From: Thermoanaerobacter uzonensis DSM 18761
GTDB lineage: Bacteria; Bacillota; Thermoanaerobacteria; Thermoanaerobacterales; Thermoanaerobacteraceae
Length of the DNA: 64,000 nt
Reading direction: 5' to 3'
Assembly: GCF_900129115.1 (NCBI RefSeq)
Contig: NZ_FQUR01000013.1
Location: 30,070 to 94,069, forward strand
The notes under the pieces were generated by a model that saw nothing but the letters and a program-made list of their open reading frames with translations, was not told the DNA's origin and did not search any database. Positions 45,052-53,321 of the stretch are shown one piece after another; within the stretch, counting starts at the first letter, position 1, and each line of letters opens with the position of its first letter. The position numbers and the translations under genes were made by a program.

Positions 45052-45284
45052 AATTTTCAAAATATGCTTTAAAAGATGCAAAGAAACTAGAAGAATGCGG
45101 ATTGGATAAAAAAGCAAAAGAAATTTTAAAAATATTAAAAGAAAATCCTTATCAAAATCCTCCTCCTTATGAGAAATTAAAGGGAGATTTGCGAGGGAAG
45201 TTTTCAAGAAGAATAAATATACAGCATAGAATAATATACGAAGTTCTGGAAGAAGAAAAGGTTGTAAAAATCTATAGGATGTAG
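45036..45284 (+). CDS. yoeB: mRNA interferase toxin YoeB (Txe family)
   Basis: An 82-residue RelE-superfamily toxin that cleaves mRNA at the ribosomal A site when free. Family features are the start YKLKFSKYALKDAKKL, PPPYEKLKGDLRGKFSRRIN, and the catalytic end NIQHRIIYEVLEEEKVVKIY. Length is normal. It overlaps yefM by 16 bases and is followed by a terminator. Confidence 0.92.
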   Translation: MGYKLKFSKYALKDAKKLEECGLDKKAKEILKILKENPYQNPPPYEKLKGDLRGKFSRRINIQHRIIYEVLEEEKVVKIYRM

Positions 45285-45316
45285 ACACACTACGAATAAA
45301 AAGCCAGTAATACAGT

Positions 45317-45346
45317 AGCAGGCGAGCCCAAAGCCTGCTTTTTTTA
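45317..45346 (+). terminator. yefM-yoeB terminator
   Basis: AGCAGGC/GCCTGCT hairpin followed by seven T, 33 bases after the yoeB stop. Confidence 0.88.
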
Positions 45347-45426
45347 TTTTATGTAGGTACAAAAAATCTAAAAAAGAGCTAATAGGCGGACTACAGTACA
45401 GGGAATAAACAGAAACGGTTTTAATT

Positions 45427-45597
45427 TTGAACGACGTAGAAAAAATTGCAAAGGTAAAAAACTATCTAATACTGGTGCAGTATAGATGTACAAAAGCGAC
45501 GGAAATAGAAATATTATGCCTGGAGGAACAGGAAGAAATGTTTCTGGAATGTAGTATAAGGACAATAAAAGCAGAAGAAATGCCGATGAAGCTTTAA
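45427..45597 (+). CDS. Possible small ORF, 56 residues, probably a relic
   Basis: A TTG-started frame reads NDVEKIAKVKNYLILVQYRC, then ILCLEEQEEMFLECSIRTIK. The helical, charged text looks like the end of a small phage-type regulator, but no ribosome site is present and I cannot name the family. The rest of the 450-base gap to 45745 shows only the yoeB terminator and an AT-rich stretch with a TTATCGAAATTTCGAAATAA palindrome near 45691. Confidence 0.25.
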   Translation: MNDVEKIAKVKNYLILVQYRCTKATEIEILCLEEQEEMFLECSIRTIKAEEMPMKL

Positions 45598-45744
45598 TAA
45601 CTCTTCATTTACAAATTATAAAAATAGGAATTTTCTTTTTAACACATATTTAACAAAAAATTTCATGGAAAAGCTAAACTTAATAAAGAATTTATCGAAA
45701 TTTCGAAATAAATAGTATAAAATAACACAAAAGGATGGATTTAT

Positions 45745-45978
45745 ATGAAATTCATACCCAAAGAAATAAAAGTAGGAGGAAGAATAATGGTTCTTCCATA
45801 TGACCAATATCCTCTTGATGAAAATGAAGAAGGATTTTTTATACTTGATTTTTCAAGAAAATTTGAAGACCCTGACCTATCAAAATTTCCGGTTTTGCCT
45901 ATCAAAGTTTCTTCAAAGCAGGAAAGGTATCTAATCAAAAAATACAACGTAATACTGGGGGAGTTTAAAGACTTATGA
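45745..45978 (+). CDS. Hypothetical protein coupled to glycosyltransferase
   Basis: A 77-residue protein starting MKFIPKEIKVGGRIMVLPYD. It has an acidic middle (LDENEEGFFILDFSRKFEDPD) and a basic end, with no signal or membrane segment. It overlaps the glycosyltransferase start by four bases (ATGA), so the two are made together. I do not recognise the family; a partner or acceptor role for the glycosyltransferase is a guess from context. Confidence 0.6.
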   Translation: MKFIPKEIKVGGRIMVLPYDQYPLDENEEGFFILDFSRKFEDPDLSKFPVLPIKVSSKQERYLIKKYNVILGEFKDL

Positions 45979-47072
45979 TAAACATAAATTTTAAAGCTAA
46001 TTATAAGATTTTACACTTTACAAATGAGATAGGCAAATACATGGCTGGTGGTATAGCAACATATATAGATCAATTGTACAAACACCATACAGAAGACACA
46101 GGATTTGTTCATTTTTATGATGATGAGATACTTACTGACATAAGAATAGAATCATATCCTGGCATAAAAGACATATTATCAGTTTCATATAAAGAAATAG
46201 GGAGATTAAAAGAGATAAACTTTCAGATAGCTATAGTTCACTTTTACGGTTTAAGTTTCATAGCAGAGGAAGAGATCCTAAAAAATAAAAAACTGGTATA
46301 TGTAGTTCACTCGGTTCCCGCGACAGAACCATATGCAATAGAAGATCCATTTGGAGGAAATTATCAAATACAGAAAGACTTTGAAACACTGTCTTACAGA
46401 GCAGATGCAATAATTTGTGTGTTAGAGGCAGAAAAAGAAAAATTAAAATCACTTTATCCCGAACTAGAAAACAAGATTTACGTCATACACAATGGAATGG
46501 AATTTGACAGCGCAGATAGTATAAAAAGAAATGTAAAACCAACTAGAAGAAACTTTGGCTTTATAGGAAGGCTTGACTATAGAAAAGGACTTTTAGAATG
46601 TATAAAAGCATTTAAAAAAATAGACGGAGAACTTCATATTGCCTGTGATAATCAGGATCCTTTTTACCTGAGCGCAATACTTAACTACATTGAAGCTGCA
46701 GAAATGCAAAATAAAATACACTTTTATGGATGGTGCCATGGTGAAAGAAAAAAAGCATTTCTAAACTCACTTGATGCCCTTATAATTCCTTCGCTTTATG
46801 AGCCTTTTGGGTATGTAGTTCTGGAAGCAATTAATGCAAAAACTCCAGTAATAACAAGCAGAAATGGAGGAATTTCTGAAATTATAGGTGAGTACAAATA
46901 CACTTTTGATCCTTATCAAGAAGGAGAACTGGAAAAAGCAATAAAGACATTTCAAGAAGATACAGTAGAAGAAATAGAAAAAGAAATGGAAAAACTTTAT
47001 AAAAGAAAAGAACTCTTCACAGCACAGAAAATGGTAGAAAAGTATACAGATTTATTCAACTCTCTCTTATAA
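45975..47072 (+). CDS. Family 4-type glycosyltransferase
   Basis: A 365-residue GT-B fold protein. The N-terminal half has GKYMAGGIATYIDQL, the loop that contacts the acceptor. The C-terminal Glycos_transf_1 domain has GFIGRLDYRKGLLECI and the EX7E motif in EPFGYVVLEAINAKTPVIT. It transfers a sugar from a nucleotide donor; the acceptor is unknown. A weak hairpin (TACGCCA/TGGCGTG) follows the stop. It lies inside the tRNA-Arg island, between the TA pair and the toxin locus. Confidence 0.85.
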   Translation: MININFKANYKILHFTNEIGKYMAGGIATYIDQLYKHHTEDTGFVHFYDDEILTDIRIESYPGIKDILSVSYKEIGRLKEINFQIAIVHFYGLSFIAEEEILKNKKLVYVVHSVPATEPYAIEDPFGGNYQIQKDFETLSYRADAIICVLEAEKEKLKSLYPELENKIYVIHNGMEFDSADSIKRNVKPTRRNFGFIGRLDYRKGLLECIKAFKKIDGELHIACDNQDPFYLSAILNYIEAAEMQNKIHFYGWCHGERKKAFLNSLDALIIPSLYEPFGYVVLEAINAKTPVITSRNGGISEIIGEYKYTFDPYQEGELEKAIKTFQEDTVEEIEKEMEKLYKRKELFTAQKMVEKYTDLFNSLL

Positions 47073-47202
47073 CGTAAATTATACGCCAAAACACTGGCGT
47101 GTAATTAATAAATTCAATACAAACTCAGAAAGAGAGGTGAGATATGTAGATTTTCTTATTGACCACACAACAAAAGAAAAATAAAATAAGGGAGAGGAGA
47201 AA

Positions 47203-48910
47203 ATGTATGCATTAGAGACAGGGGGAAGTTACAAAACCTCAGCAATTTCTTCAAAACAAAGCGGATACCTATCAAAAGGCTCAAGAGGAGAAGACGTAAA
47301 GGCGGTACAGCAGGTATTGAACAAACTGGGATATTTCTACGGGTGGAGTTGACGGTATATTTGGCAAAAACACAGATGCAGCAATAAAAGCCTTTCAAAA
47401 AGCGAATGGCCTCACACCAGATGGAATAATAGGTCCCCAGACACTTAAAGCACTAACAAAAGCAGCAAGCAGCATATCAACTGCAAATGAAGTACCAAAA
47501 GCAAATACAGCATCGACGCCTGTAAAATCTGTAACATCAAGTAGTGGTAGTACAACACCTGTGCAACAAAAAAACTCAAACTTTTATCAAGCACTGCAAA
47601 ACACATCAAATACAAAAATAGCAGGCATAGCATATTTAGCTCAAACAAATACAAATAAAAACTATAGTGGGAGCACAACAGCCTTATATAAAAGTGCGAG
47701 TGCATCACCTTCTGTTATTCCTCTAGGAGGTAGTACCACAACAGGGCTAACCAACAATAATGATGCAATAACAGCCTATACAGTATACAGCAAAAGTGGG
47801 AGCGCAACGCCTGTGCAAACGAATGGAAGCCCTTATCCATCATATCTTAAAAGCGCGAGTATAACGCCATACATATCAGCAAGCACCACACCAGTAATAT
47901 ACAACAAAGATGGCAGCACGACACCAATAGCAGGTGGAAGTACAACACCAAAGATAAATATAATTGCCGGGCAAATAAATGGAAGTACAACACTACAAAA
48001 TTATAAAATATACGACAAAAACGGACAGATAACAATAAATCAGCAAAATGTAAATACAGTAACAGTATTAAAAAATTTTGGAGAAGGCATGGGTGATGCA
48101 GTAGTTGATACATTAAAAGGAGTATGGACAATAGCAACACATCCGGTAGAGACTGCACAAGGAATAGCTTATGCAGCAACCCATCCTGCTGAGACAGCAA
48201 ATGTAATAAAAAATGAAGCAATAAAAATATATAACGACTTCAAAACAGGAGATGCAAATACAAAATCGAAAATAGCAGGAAGGATAGTAGGGGAAATAGG
48301 GTTAGCAGTAGTAGGAACAAAAGGGATAGACAAAGGAGTTAAAATATTAAAAGAGGCAACAGTAATAGCAGGAACTGCGAAAGCATCGGAGGCAGCAGTA
48401 GATATAACAAAAGCAGGGAAAGCAGTGGGAGTTGTAGAAAAAGCTGCAGTAACGGCAGTAAAAGAAGTAACAACACAAACTACAGAAAAAGCAACGTTTA
48501 AAGAATTAAGAGAAGTAGCAAGATTTTTAAAAGAAAGTGGAATAAATGACATTAGCGATAGACGTTCCATAATAGAAGCCTTTAATCCGGGTGCAAAGGT
48601 TGTAAAAGTAGAAAAAGATTTTAAAGCATACAGATATTTCGGCGGTAAAGCTAAACCACGTGGTCATTGGCTAACAGACAGACTTTTAAAAGATCCGGAG
48701 AATGAACTTGCATTGCCACCTAAAAATAAAGCAGAAAAGGTACCGGAGTGGATAATTCCAAAAGGGACAAAGGTATTAGATGGAACAGTAGCACCACATG
48801 AAAAGTGGGGAAGACCGGGAGGAGCAAGACAGATATTTCTGCCGAATCCAGAAGTATTGAAGGAGGGTAAGAACGCATGGTCCTTAAAAGGAACAAATTA
48901 TACGAAGTAA
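47203..48910 (+). pseudogene. Polymorphic toxin with PG-binding domain, frameshifted
   Basis: ATG 47203 has GGGAGAGGAG upstream. The first 47 residues carry the beginning of a peptidoglycan-binding type 1 domain (KGSRGEDVKAVQQVLNKLGY). One extra G in the GGG at 47341-47343 shifts the frame, and the domain continues as GVDGIFGKNTDAAIKAFQKA and LTPDGIIGPQTLKAL. Then come a linker with about eight GSTTP-like repeats, an Ala-rich pre-toxin region (residues about 300-430) and a C-terminal module with KAYRYFGGKAKPRGHWLTD, LALPPKNKAE, IIPKGTKVLDG and GRPGGARQIFLP, which I read as a possible ADP-ribosyltransferase-like toxin. Corrected length is about 568 residues. No signal peptide is visible. A sequencing error could also explain the frameshift. 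Confidence 0.7.
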
Positions 48911-49194
48911 GAGAACTAATAGAAGCAATAGATGATGTAATACCCGAGCTTGAGAAAGAGATAGAAAACAGGAAAAAAGGTATACCAGGATATGGAGAAA
49001 TAAACCAACTTGAGTTTATAAAAAAAGAATTAGAAGAATTAAGGAAAATGGCAATAGAGAACAGATTACCACCTAAGAACAAAAGGGCATTGGAGTATCC
49101 ATGGTATTTCACAGATGGTTGGGAAGTTGAACCCCAGATAAAGAGAAAACTTTGGGATGTCGCGCGAATGTATGAAAGACAGCTAAAAGATTAG
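48877..49194 (+). CDS. Candidate immunity protein
   Basis: A 105-residue, mostly helical, charged protein starting MVLKRNKLYEVRELIEAIDD, with WYFTDGWEVEPQIKRKLWD near the end. It has no signal peptide. It overlaps the toxin gene end by 34 bases and has its own GGAGGG site. The position directly after a polymorphic toxin C-terminus is where immunity proteins lie; the family is not recognised, so the role is inferred from context only. Confidence 0.65.
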   Translation: MVLKRNKLYEVRELIEAIDDVIPELEKEIENRKKGIPGYGEINQLEFIKKELEELRKMAIENRLPPKNKRALEYPWYFTDGWEVEPQIKRKLWDVARMYERQLKD

Positions 49195-49245
49195 AATATG
49201 CAAGGGTATACCTGGCAGATTTTTAGTTATAAAGGAGAGGTAAAA

Positions 49246-49667
49246 ATGATAGATTTAAAAACAGGGGAGATAATAATAAACTCAGATTTAATATTATCAC
49301 CAAAATTAAGTCTTGAAGAGTTCAAAAAAACAAGATATTATACCGGACAAGATGAAAAAATGTACATGAGCATAGGAGGACCTCACAAAATAGACGGAAG
49401 AGATTTCTACATTAGTTTATATTTCAAAGATTCCTTCTTAAAAGAAGTTTCACTTGCAATGGACAGTCCACTTATAAAAGAATGGAATAATGAACCTAAG
49501 AGGAAAGAAATACATGTGAATATTTAAGAAGTAAAGGGATAGAATTAAAGAGAACACGGGATGGTGAATATTATAAAGAAGATGTAGCAGAATTTGACTG
49601 GGGAGAAATTGCATCAACCTTTGAGGCTAAAGGTTATACAAGCGATATACTTGTTATTTACAAATAA
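49246..49667 (+). pseudogene. Second immunity-like gene, frameshifted
   Basis: ATG 49246 with AAAGGAGAGG upstream opens MIDLKTGEIIINSDLILSPK and runs to a stop at 49527. The text continues one frame over as EYLRSKGIELKRTRDGEYYK and EDVAEFDWGEIASTFEAKGY to a stop at 49667. Restoring one base near 49515 would give KEIHDEYLRSKG and a protein of about 140 residues. It is probably a decayed immunity protein; which toxin it served is unknown. Confidence 0.6.
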
Positions 49668-49802
49668 ACGTTGAATTGGACTAATCTGCCAGGATAGTCC
49701 TGGTACATTAGTCTATCATATCAAATGAAAAGGTTGTACATTATACAATAAAAATAATAAAATAGGGAATACAGTAAGAATAAAATAAAAATACTAAGAA
49801 TT

Positions 49803-50288
49803 TGATAGTATAGATTGCGAAAGCAGCGGATGCAGCAGTAGATGTAGCAAAAACAGAGAAAGTGGTGGGAGTTGCAGAAAAAGCAATAAAGAATGTTTCC
49901 GAAGGACGGAGAAAATAGAAACAACAACTGTAAAAAAGCGACTTCAAGCATATCAAAAGTGGTCTCAAAATGGCTTGACAAAAATGGCAAGCCTATATGG
50001 CCGCTAAATGATGAATTTGAAGGTACACCAGTAAAGAAGGTATTCAAACCAGGAGAGAGATTTGATAGATATGGAAAAGAGATAAATGGATATTTTACGG
50101 CACCAGTAGGGACGCCATTTGAAATGAGGTCATTTCCACCGGAAAACAAAAAATTGCCATATAGTGTATATGAGGTAATTAAGCCATTTGAAGGGCTTGA
50201 AGGCAAGACAGCACCATGGTTTGACCAGCCAGGAGGAGGAACACAATATAAAATGCCAAAAAAACGTAACAGGAAGGAGCGGAAATAA
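49803..50288 (+). pseudogene. Displaced TNT-domain toxin cassette (NAD+ glycohydrolase)
   Basis: The segment 49815-49915 encodes AKAADAAVDVAKTEKVVGVA, a near copy of the pre-toxin linker of the main toxin at 48370-48450. After a frame break, 49893-50288 encodes a recognisable TNT domain: GKPIWPLNDEFEGTPV, FKPGERFDRYGKE, GYFTAPVGTPFEMRSFPP, YEVIKPFEG and APWFDQPGGGTQYKMP. TNT domains, first known from Mycobacterium tuberculosis CpnT, hydrolyse NAD+. There is no N-terminal delivery region, so this is an orphan cassette, silent unless recombined. The ATG at 49893 is not backed by a ribosome site. Confidence 0.8.
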
Positions 50289-50289
50289 A

Positions 50290-50620
50290 TATTACAATGA
50301 CCTTTCTCCAAAAGTTTGGGATGCATTTTTCTACGATCCACAAGACCAACCTAATTACGTTGTGGCTGAGGTATAACCTGGAAAATTCAAAAGAACTTTT
50401 ACGAAGTCTGGTTTGTGCCTCAGGCAGTAGCTTTAATACAGTCTCCAGCGACACTGAGAGAATACTGAAACAGCGCAAGTGCTGGGCACTTGGAGGCTGG
50501 CATTTACTGCGAACTCATAAAGATATTTTTAAAAGCTGGCACTGGCGCTATCTTTATCCTGTCTATTTTGACTTTAAAAGAATATCTTAAACAAAAGCAA
50601 GAAGAAAGAATATTCACAAA
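50290..50620 (+). pseudogene. Decayed gene fragments after the TNT cassette
   Basis: Two readable pieces follow in different frames: NKYYNDLSPKVWDAFFYDPQ with NYVVAEV (to 50376), then YEVWFVPQAVALIQSPATL, a stop, and YCELIKIFLKAGTGAIFILS with EYLKQKQEERIFTK to the stop at about 50628. The last piece includes a hydrophobic segment. Families are not recognised. The stretch looks like remnants of immunity or island genes. Confidence 0.4.
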
Positions 50621-50624
50621 ATAG

Positions 50625-50655
50625 AGTGCAGCGGTTTTGGCTGCACTTTGTTTTT
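50625..50655 (+). terminator. Terminator at island end
   Basis: AGTGCAGC/GCTGCACT hairpin followed by TTGTTTTT. Confidence 0.85.
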
Positions 50656-50690
50656 ATAATAAATGTTGGAGTGGGCAAAAAGAAATCTGA
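50654..50690 (+). mobile_element. ISL3 left-end footprint
   Basis: TATAATAAATGTTGGAGTGGGC matches, at nearly every base, the ISL3 ends at 44091-44112 and (inverted) 55456-55485, but no transposase follows. The next 80 bases show nothing recognisable. Confidence 0.45.
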
Positions 50691-50770
50691 ATCATTTTTG
50701 CTATTTCGGGATGTAGTTTAAAAAATACTATGTCTTCACGGCATGGACAGTGCAAAAACCGCATTTTTTA

Positions 50771-50799
50771 TTCCCACACTTTTCCCACAAAAGTTTTAG
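50771..50799 (+). repeat. 29-bp direct repeat, right copy
   Basis: Identical to 43801-43829. With the tRNA fragment 98 bases further on, it frames the island on the right side. Confidence 0.75.
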
Positions 50800-50896
50800 A
50801 AAGTTATAGAATGTTTTAGTACGTTAAAGTACAAAAATCAAAAATCAGTATTCATGCGGGTTGCAGGGAAATATAGGAGGTAATAGTTTGTTTGAA

Positions 50897-50933
50897 ACGG
50901 ATTAAAAGGCTGGGGGTTCGAGTCCCTCCGGGC
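50897..50933 (+). other. attR candidate: copied tRNA-Arg 3' end
   Basis: It matches tRNA-Arg 43704-43740 with two changes in the anticodon-stem side. The tRNA identity stops exactly at CCGGGC, where the sequence becomes the core of dispersed repeat copy C (CGGGCTCCGGCAGGGTACC). The junction therefore falls in a short shared sequence. Confidence 0.75.
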
Positions 50934-51052
50934 TCCGGCAGGGTACCGGGCACTCGGCCCTGCCTTCGCCCTCGGTCTTGCTAAGTTTTGTTATCGTTTT
51001 GTAACAAGTCACTCCTTATGCAAAATATCTCCTTTACGGAAGTTTGTCTACA
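50926..51052. repeat. Dispersed palindromic repeat, copy C (right half)
   Basis: Core and right arm of the repeat: CGGGCTCCGGCAGGGTACC, CCTCGGTCTTGCTAAGTTTTG, AACAAGTCACTCCTTATGC, AAAATATCTCCTTTACGGAA and GTTTGTCTACAG. The left arm is missing and replaced by the tRNA-Arg fragment. A GACTCTCACC/GGTGAGAGTC hairpin (51056-51080) directly follows the right arm. Confidence 0.75.
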
Positions 51053-51081
51053 GTCTGACTCTCACCTACAAGGTGAGAGTC

Positions 51082-51320
51082 GGTTTGTTGACAAAAAGCC
51101 GAAATATTAAAATTAAGATATTTTTCATCGTTATTCTGATATTTCAAACCGAAAAAACTAAACTTGACCGTTGGGTTTTGGCAGGATACCTCGGCATACA
51201 TTCTCCTCTCCTAGTAACGCATCCGATTCTCTTTGCTACGGTCCTGCATCCACCAGAGGTCTTTCTAAGCTTTGTTAGTGCTTTCTCACAAGCTGCACCA
51301 ATTTAACATATTTACTCTGA
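51082..51320. repeat. Dispersed palindromic repeat, copy D (decayed)
   Basis: It starts GGTTTGTTGACAAAAAGCCG like the left arm and keeps the order of landmarks: GATATTTTTCATCG, GATATTTCAAACCGA, TTGGGTTTTGGCAGGATACC, AGGTCTTTCTAAGCTTTGTT, CTTTCTCACAAGCTGCACC and a weak right end. Many changes are C to T or G to A, as in an old copy drifting to the AT-rich background. The frame at 51073-51306 is not a gene. Confidence 0.6.
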
Positions 51321-51346
51321 GCAAATGTATTTAAGAACAGCTATTA

Positions 51347-51448
51347 TTATGCTTTTAAAGTCATACCTATATAAAATATTACAGGTATTGCTATAGCATG
51401 AATAAGGATCCACCAACCCCAACCTATAGAAGGAGTCCATTTTACCAT
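51347..51448 (-). CDS. Small membrane protein, 33 residues
   Basis: On the minus strand a frame of 33 codons starts MVKWTPSIGWGWWILIHAIA, followed by IPVIFYIGMTLKA. It forms one Trp-rich membrane helix with a short basic N-terminus. The site AAGGTGGTGAAAAT lies directly before the ATG. The clean ribosome site and the helix support translation; the function is unknown. The following 360 bases up to the SGNH gene hold one possible terminator (GGGTATTGGCA/TGCTGATACTC near 51607-51632) and nothing else I can name. Confidence 0.6.
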   Translation of the reverse strand: MVKWTPSIGWGWWILIHAIAIPVIFYIGMTLKA

Positions 51449-51812
51449 ATTTTCACCACCTTATATATTGGTTCATAATTTATTATGTTTGATTTTGCAT
51501 TATTTATACTTTAAAGTTTTATTCTTTTTTTAGTTTAAATACGTAGATTATTTCTCAATTATTATGAAATTATAACAGAATACGAAAATATTTATATAAA
51601 GTTAAGGGTATTGGCATTGTGCTGATACTCTTTTTATTATTTGGACTCGACTAACATTATTTTGCACAAAGATATGGATTTCTTTTATTGGTTTAAAAGG
51701 TTATTGGTGGTATAATGATAATGGAAATTGCTAAAAAATTAACTTTTGCTACAAAATGGTTGATGTCAGTTGATATTTTGGCAAATAAAAATTTTATGAT
51801 GGAGTGGTAAAA

Positions 51813-52535
51813 ATGGCCAGTATGACATTGCAAAATTATTATGCCATTGTTATAACAGGGGACTCTATTTCAAAGGGTGTAGTATATAGCGAAGAAAAAA
51901 ATAAGTATGTTATATCGGATGTAAATTATATAAATTTACTAAAAGACAATATAAAAGGAACAGTAAAAAATATTGCCAAATTTGGGAACACTCTTTTAAA
52001 AGGTATTGACACTTTGAAGAGGTACTTGTCAGATAAACCTGATATAGTTGTAATAGAATTTGGAGGAAATGACTGTGATTTTGATTGGGAAGAAATTGCA
52101 AAGAATCCTCATGCTGAGCATAGACCCAAAACAGATTTTTATATTTTTAAAGAAAAGCTCAAAGAATTGATAAAATTCTTAGAGGATGCAAACATAATTC
52201 CTGTGTTAATGACATTACCTCCTTTGGATGCTGACAGATATTTTAAATGGATAAGTAAAAACAGTGAAGAGAGGGGTGAAAACATTTTAAAATGGTTAGG
52301 CAGTGTGACTAAAATATATTGGTGGCAGGAAAAGTATAACTCAGCTATATTAAGTATAGCAGAAGAAACAAAAACAAGGCTTATTGATATAAGGAGCGCT
52401 TTTTTGGATTACCCGGATTTTAGGCAATTTATTTGTACTGATGGTATTCATCCTAATGAGAGGGGACATAAAATAATAGCACATAAGATATACGAATATC
52501 TACAGAAAAATTATACGCATCTTTTAAAGGAGTGA
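51813..52535 (+). CDS. SGNH/GDSL-type hydrolase
   Basis: A 240-residue hydrolase of the SGNH fold, acting as an esterase or lipase. Block I is VITGDSISKGVVYS (catalytic Ser), block III is IEFGGNDCDFDW (Asn), and block V is DGIHPNERGHKIIA (Asp and His). No signal peptide is seen, so it is probably cytoplasmic. ATG 51813 with GGAG eight bases upstream is preferred over a GTG three codons earlier. The substrate is unknown. Confidence 0.88.
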   Translation: MASMTLQNYYAIVITGDSISKGVVYSEEKNKYVISDVNYINLLKDNIKGTVKNIAKFGNTLLKGIDTLKRYLSDKPDIVVIEFGGNDCDFDWEEIAKNPHAEHRPKTDFYIFKEKLKELIKFLEDANIIPVLMTLPPLDADRYFKWISKNSEERGENILKWLGSVTKIYWWQEKYNSAILSIAEETKTRLIDIRSAFLDYPDFRQFICTDGIHPNERGHKIIAHKIYEYLQKNYTHLLKE

Positions 52536-52617
52536 ATGTATAAAATTAAACCAAAATTTTGTAGTTTTTTATTGCACTATCAATCAATATATATACGATG
52601 TTATGGGAGGGAAATTT

Positions 52618-53298
52618 ATGAAGAAGATACTTGTATGTGATGATGAAAATTCTTTATTGAACATGTTAAGTATTATTTTAAAAAAAGAAGGATATGATGT
52701 AATATGCGCACAAAATGGGAAGGAAATTATTGAGAAATTGAAAGAAAACATACCTGATCTGATTGTTCTTGATGTAATGTTACCTGATGTAAATGGGTTT
52801 GATATTTTAAAAACAATTTCGTCGAAATATAAAATACCTATTTTAATGCTGACGGCGAAAAGTGACATAATTGATAAAGTTCTGGGTCTTGAATTTGGAG
52901 CTGATGACTATATTACAAAACCTTTTGATACACGTGAATTTTTAGCAAGAGTAAAAGCACTGTTAAGGAGAATGGAAGAAGTAAAAAAAATAAGCACGAC
53001 ATTTAGCTATAAAGAGCTTTTTGTTGATTTTGATCAAAAAGTTGTTAAAAAAAGCGGCAATCCTTTAAATTTAACGCCTAAAGAGTTTGAGCTTTTAAAA
53101 GTTTTAATCGAAGCAAAGGGGACTGTTTTGTCAAGAGATGAGTTACTTGACAGGGTATGGGGTTATGACTACTGCGGTGATACAAGAACTGTGGATATTC
53201 ACATATTGCGTTTGAGGAAAAAAATTGAAGATGATGTTTCTAATCCAGTTTATATATTAACAGTTTATGGCTTTGGATATAAATTGGGTATAAAATAA
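52618..53298 (+). CDS. OmpR/PhoB-family response regulator
   Basis: A 226-residue two-component regulator. The receiver domain (residues 1-115) has the acidic pair in CDDEN, the phosphoacceptor Asp in LIVLDVMLPDVNG (near 52), and Lys in YITKPFD. The winged-helix DNA-binding domain (about 130-226) has LTPKEFELLKVLIEAKG and TVDIHILRLRKKI. The ATG at 52618 has GGGAGG upstream. A sensor kinase should follow but only a stump remains at 53918, so this regulator is orphaned or uses a distant kinase. Confidence 0.95.
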   Translation: MKKILVCDDENSLLNMLSIILKKEGYDVICAQNGKEIIEKLKENIPDLIVLDVMLPDVNGFDILKTISSKYKIPILMLTAKSDIIDKVLGLEFGADDYITKPFDTREFLARVKALLRRMEEVKKISTTFSYKELFVDFDQKVVKKSGNPLNLTPKEFELLKVLIEAKGTVLSRDELLDRVWGYDYCGDTRTVDIHILRLRKKIEDDVSNPVYILTVYGFGYKLGIK

Positions 53299-53321
53299 AA
53301 ATAAAGAAAAATTAATAAAAA

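Noticed and set aside
47330..47350. Programmed ribosomal frameshift in the toxin gene
   Set aside because: No slippery heptamer or stimulatory structure is evident; a simple one-base insertion next to GGG explains it.
48169..48570. Antisense frame of 133 codons inside the toxin gene
   Set aside because: An antisense shadow of the Ala/Lys-rich pre-toxin region; low-complexity composition and no ribosome site.
51073..51306. 77-codon open frame
   Set aside because: It coincides with the decayed repeat copy D and has no ribosome site.
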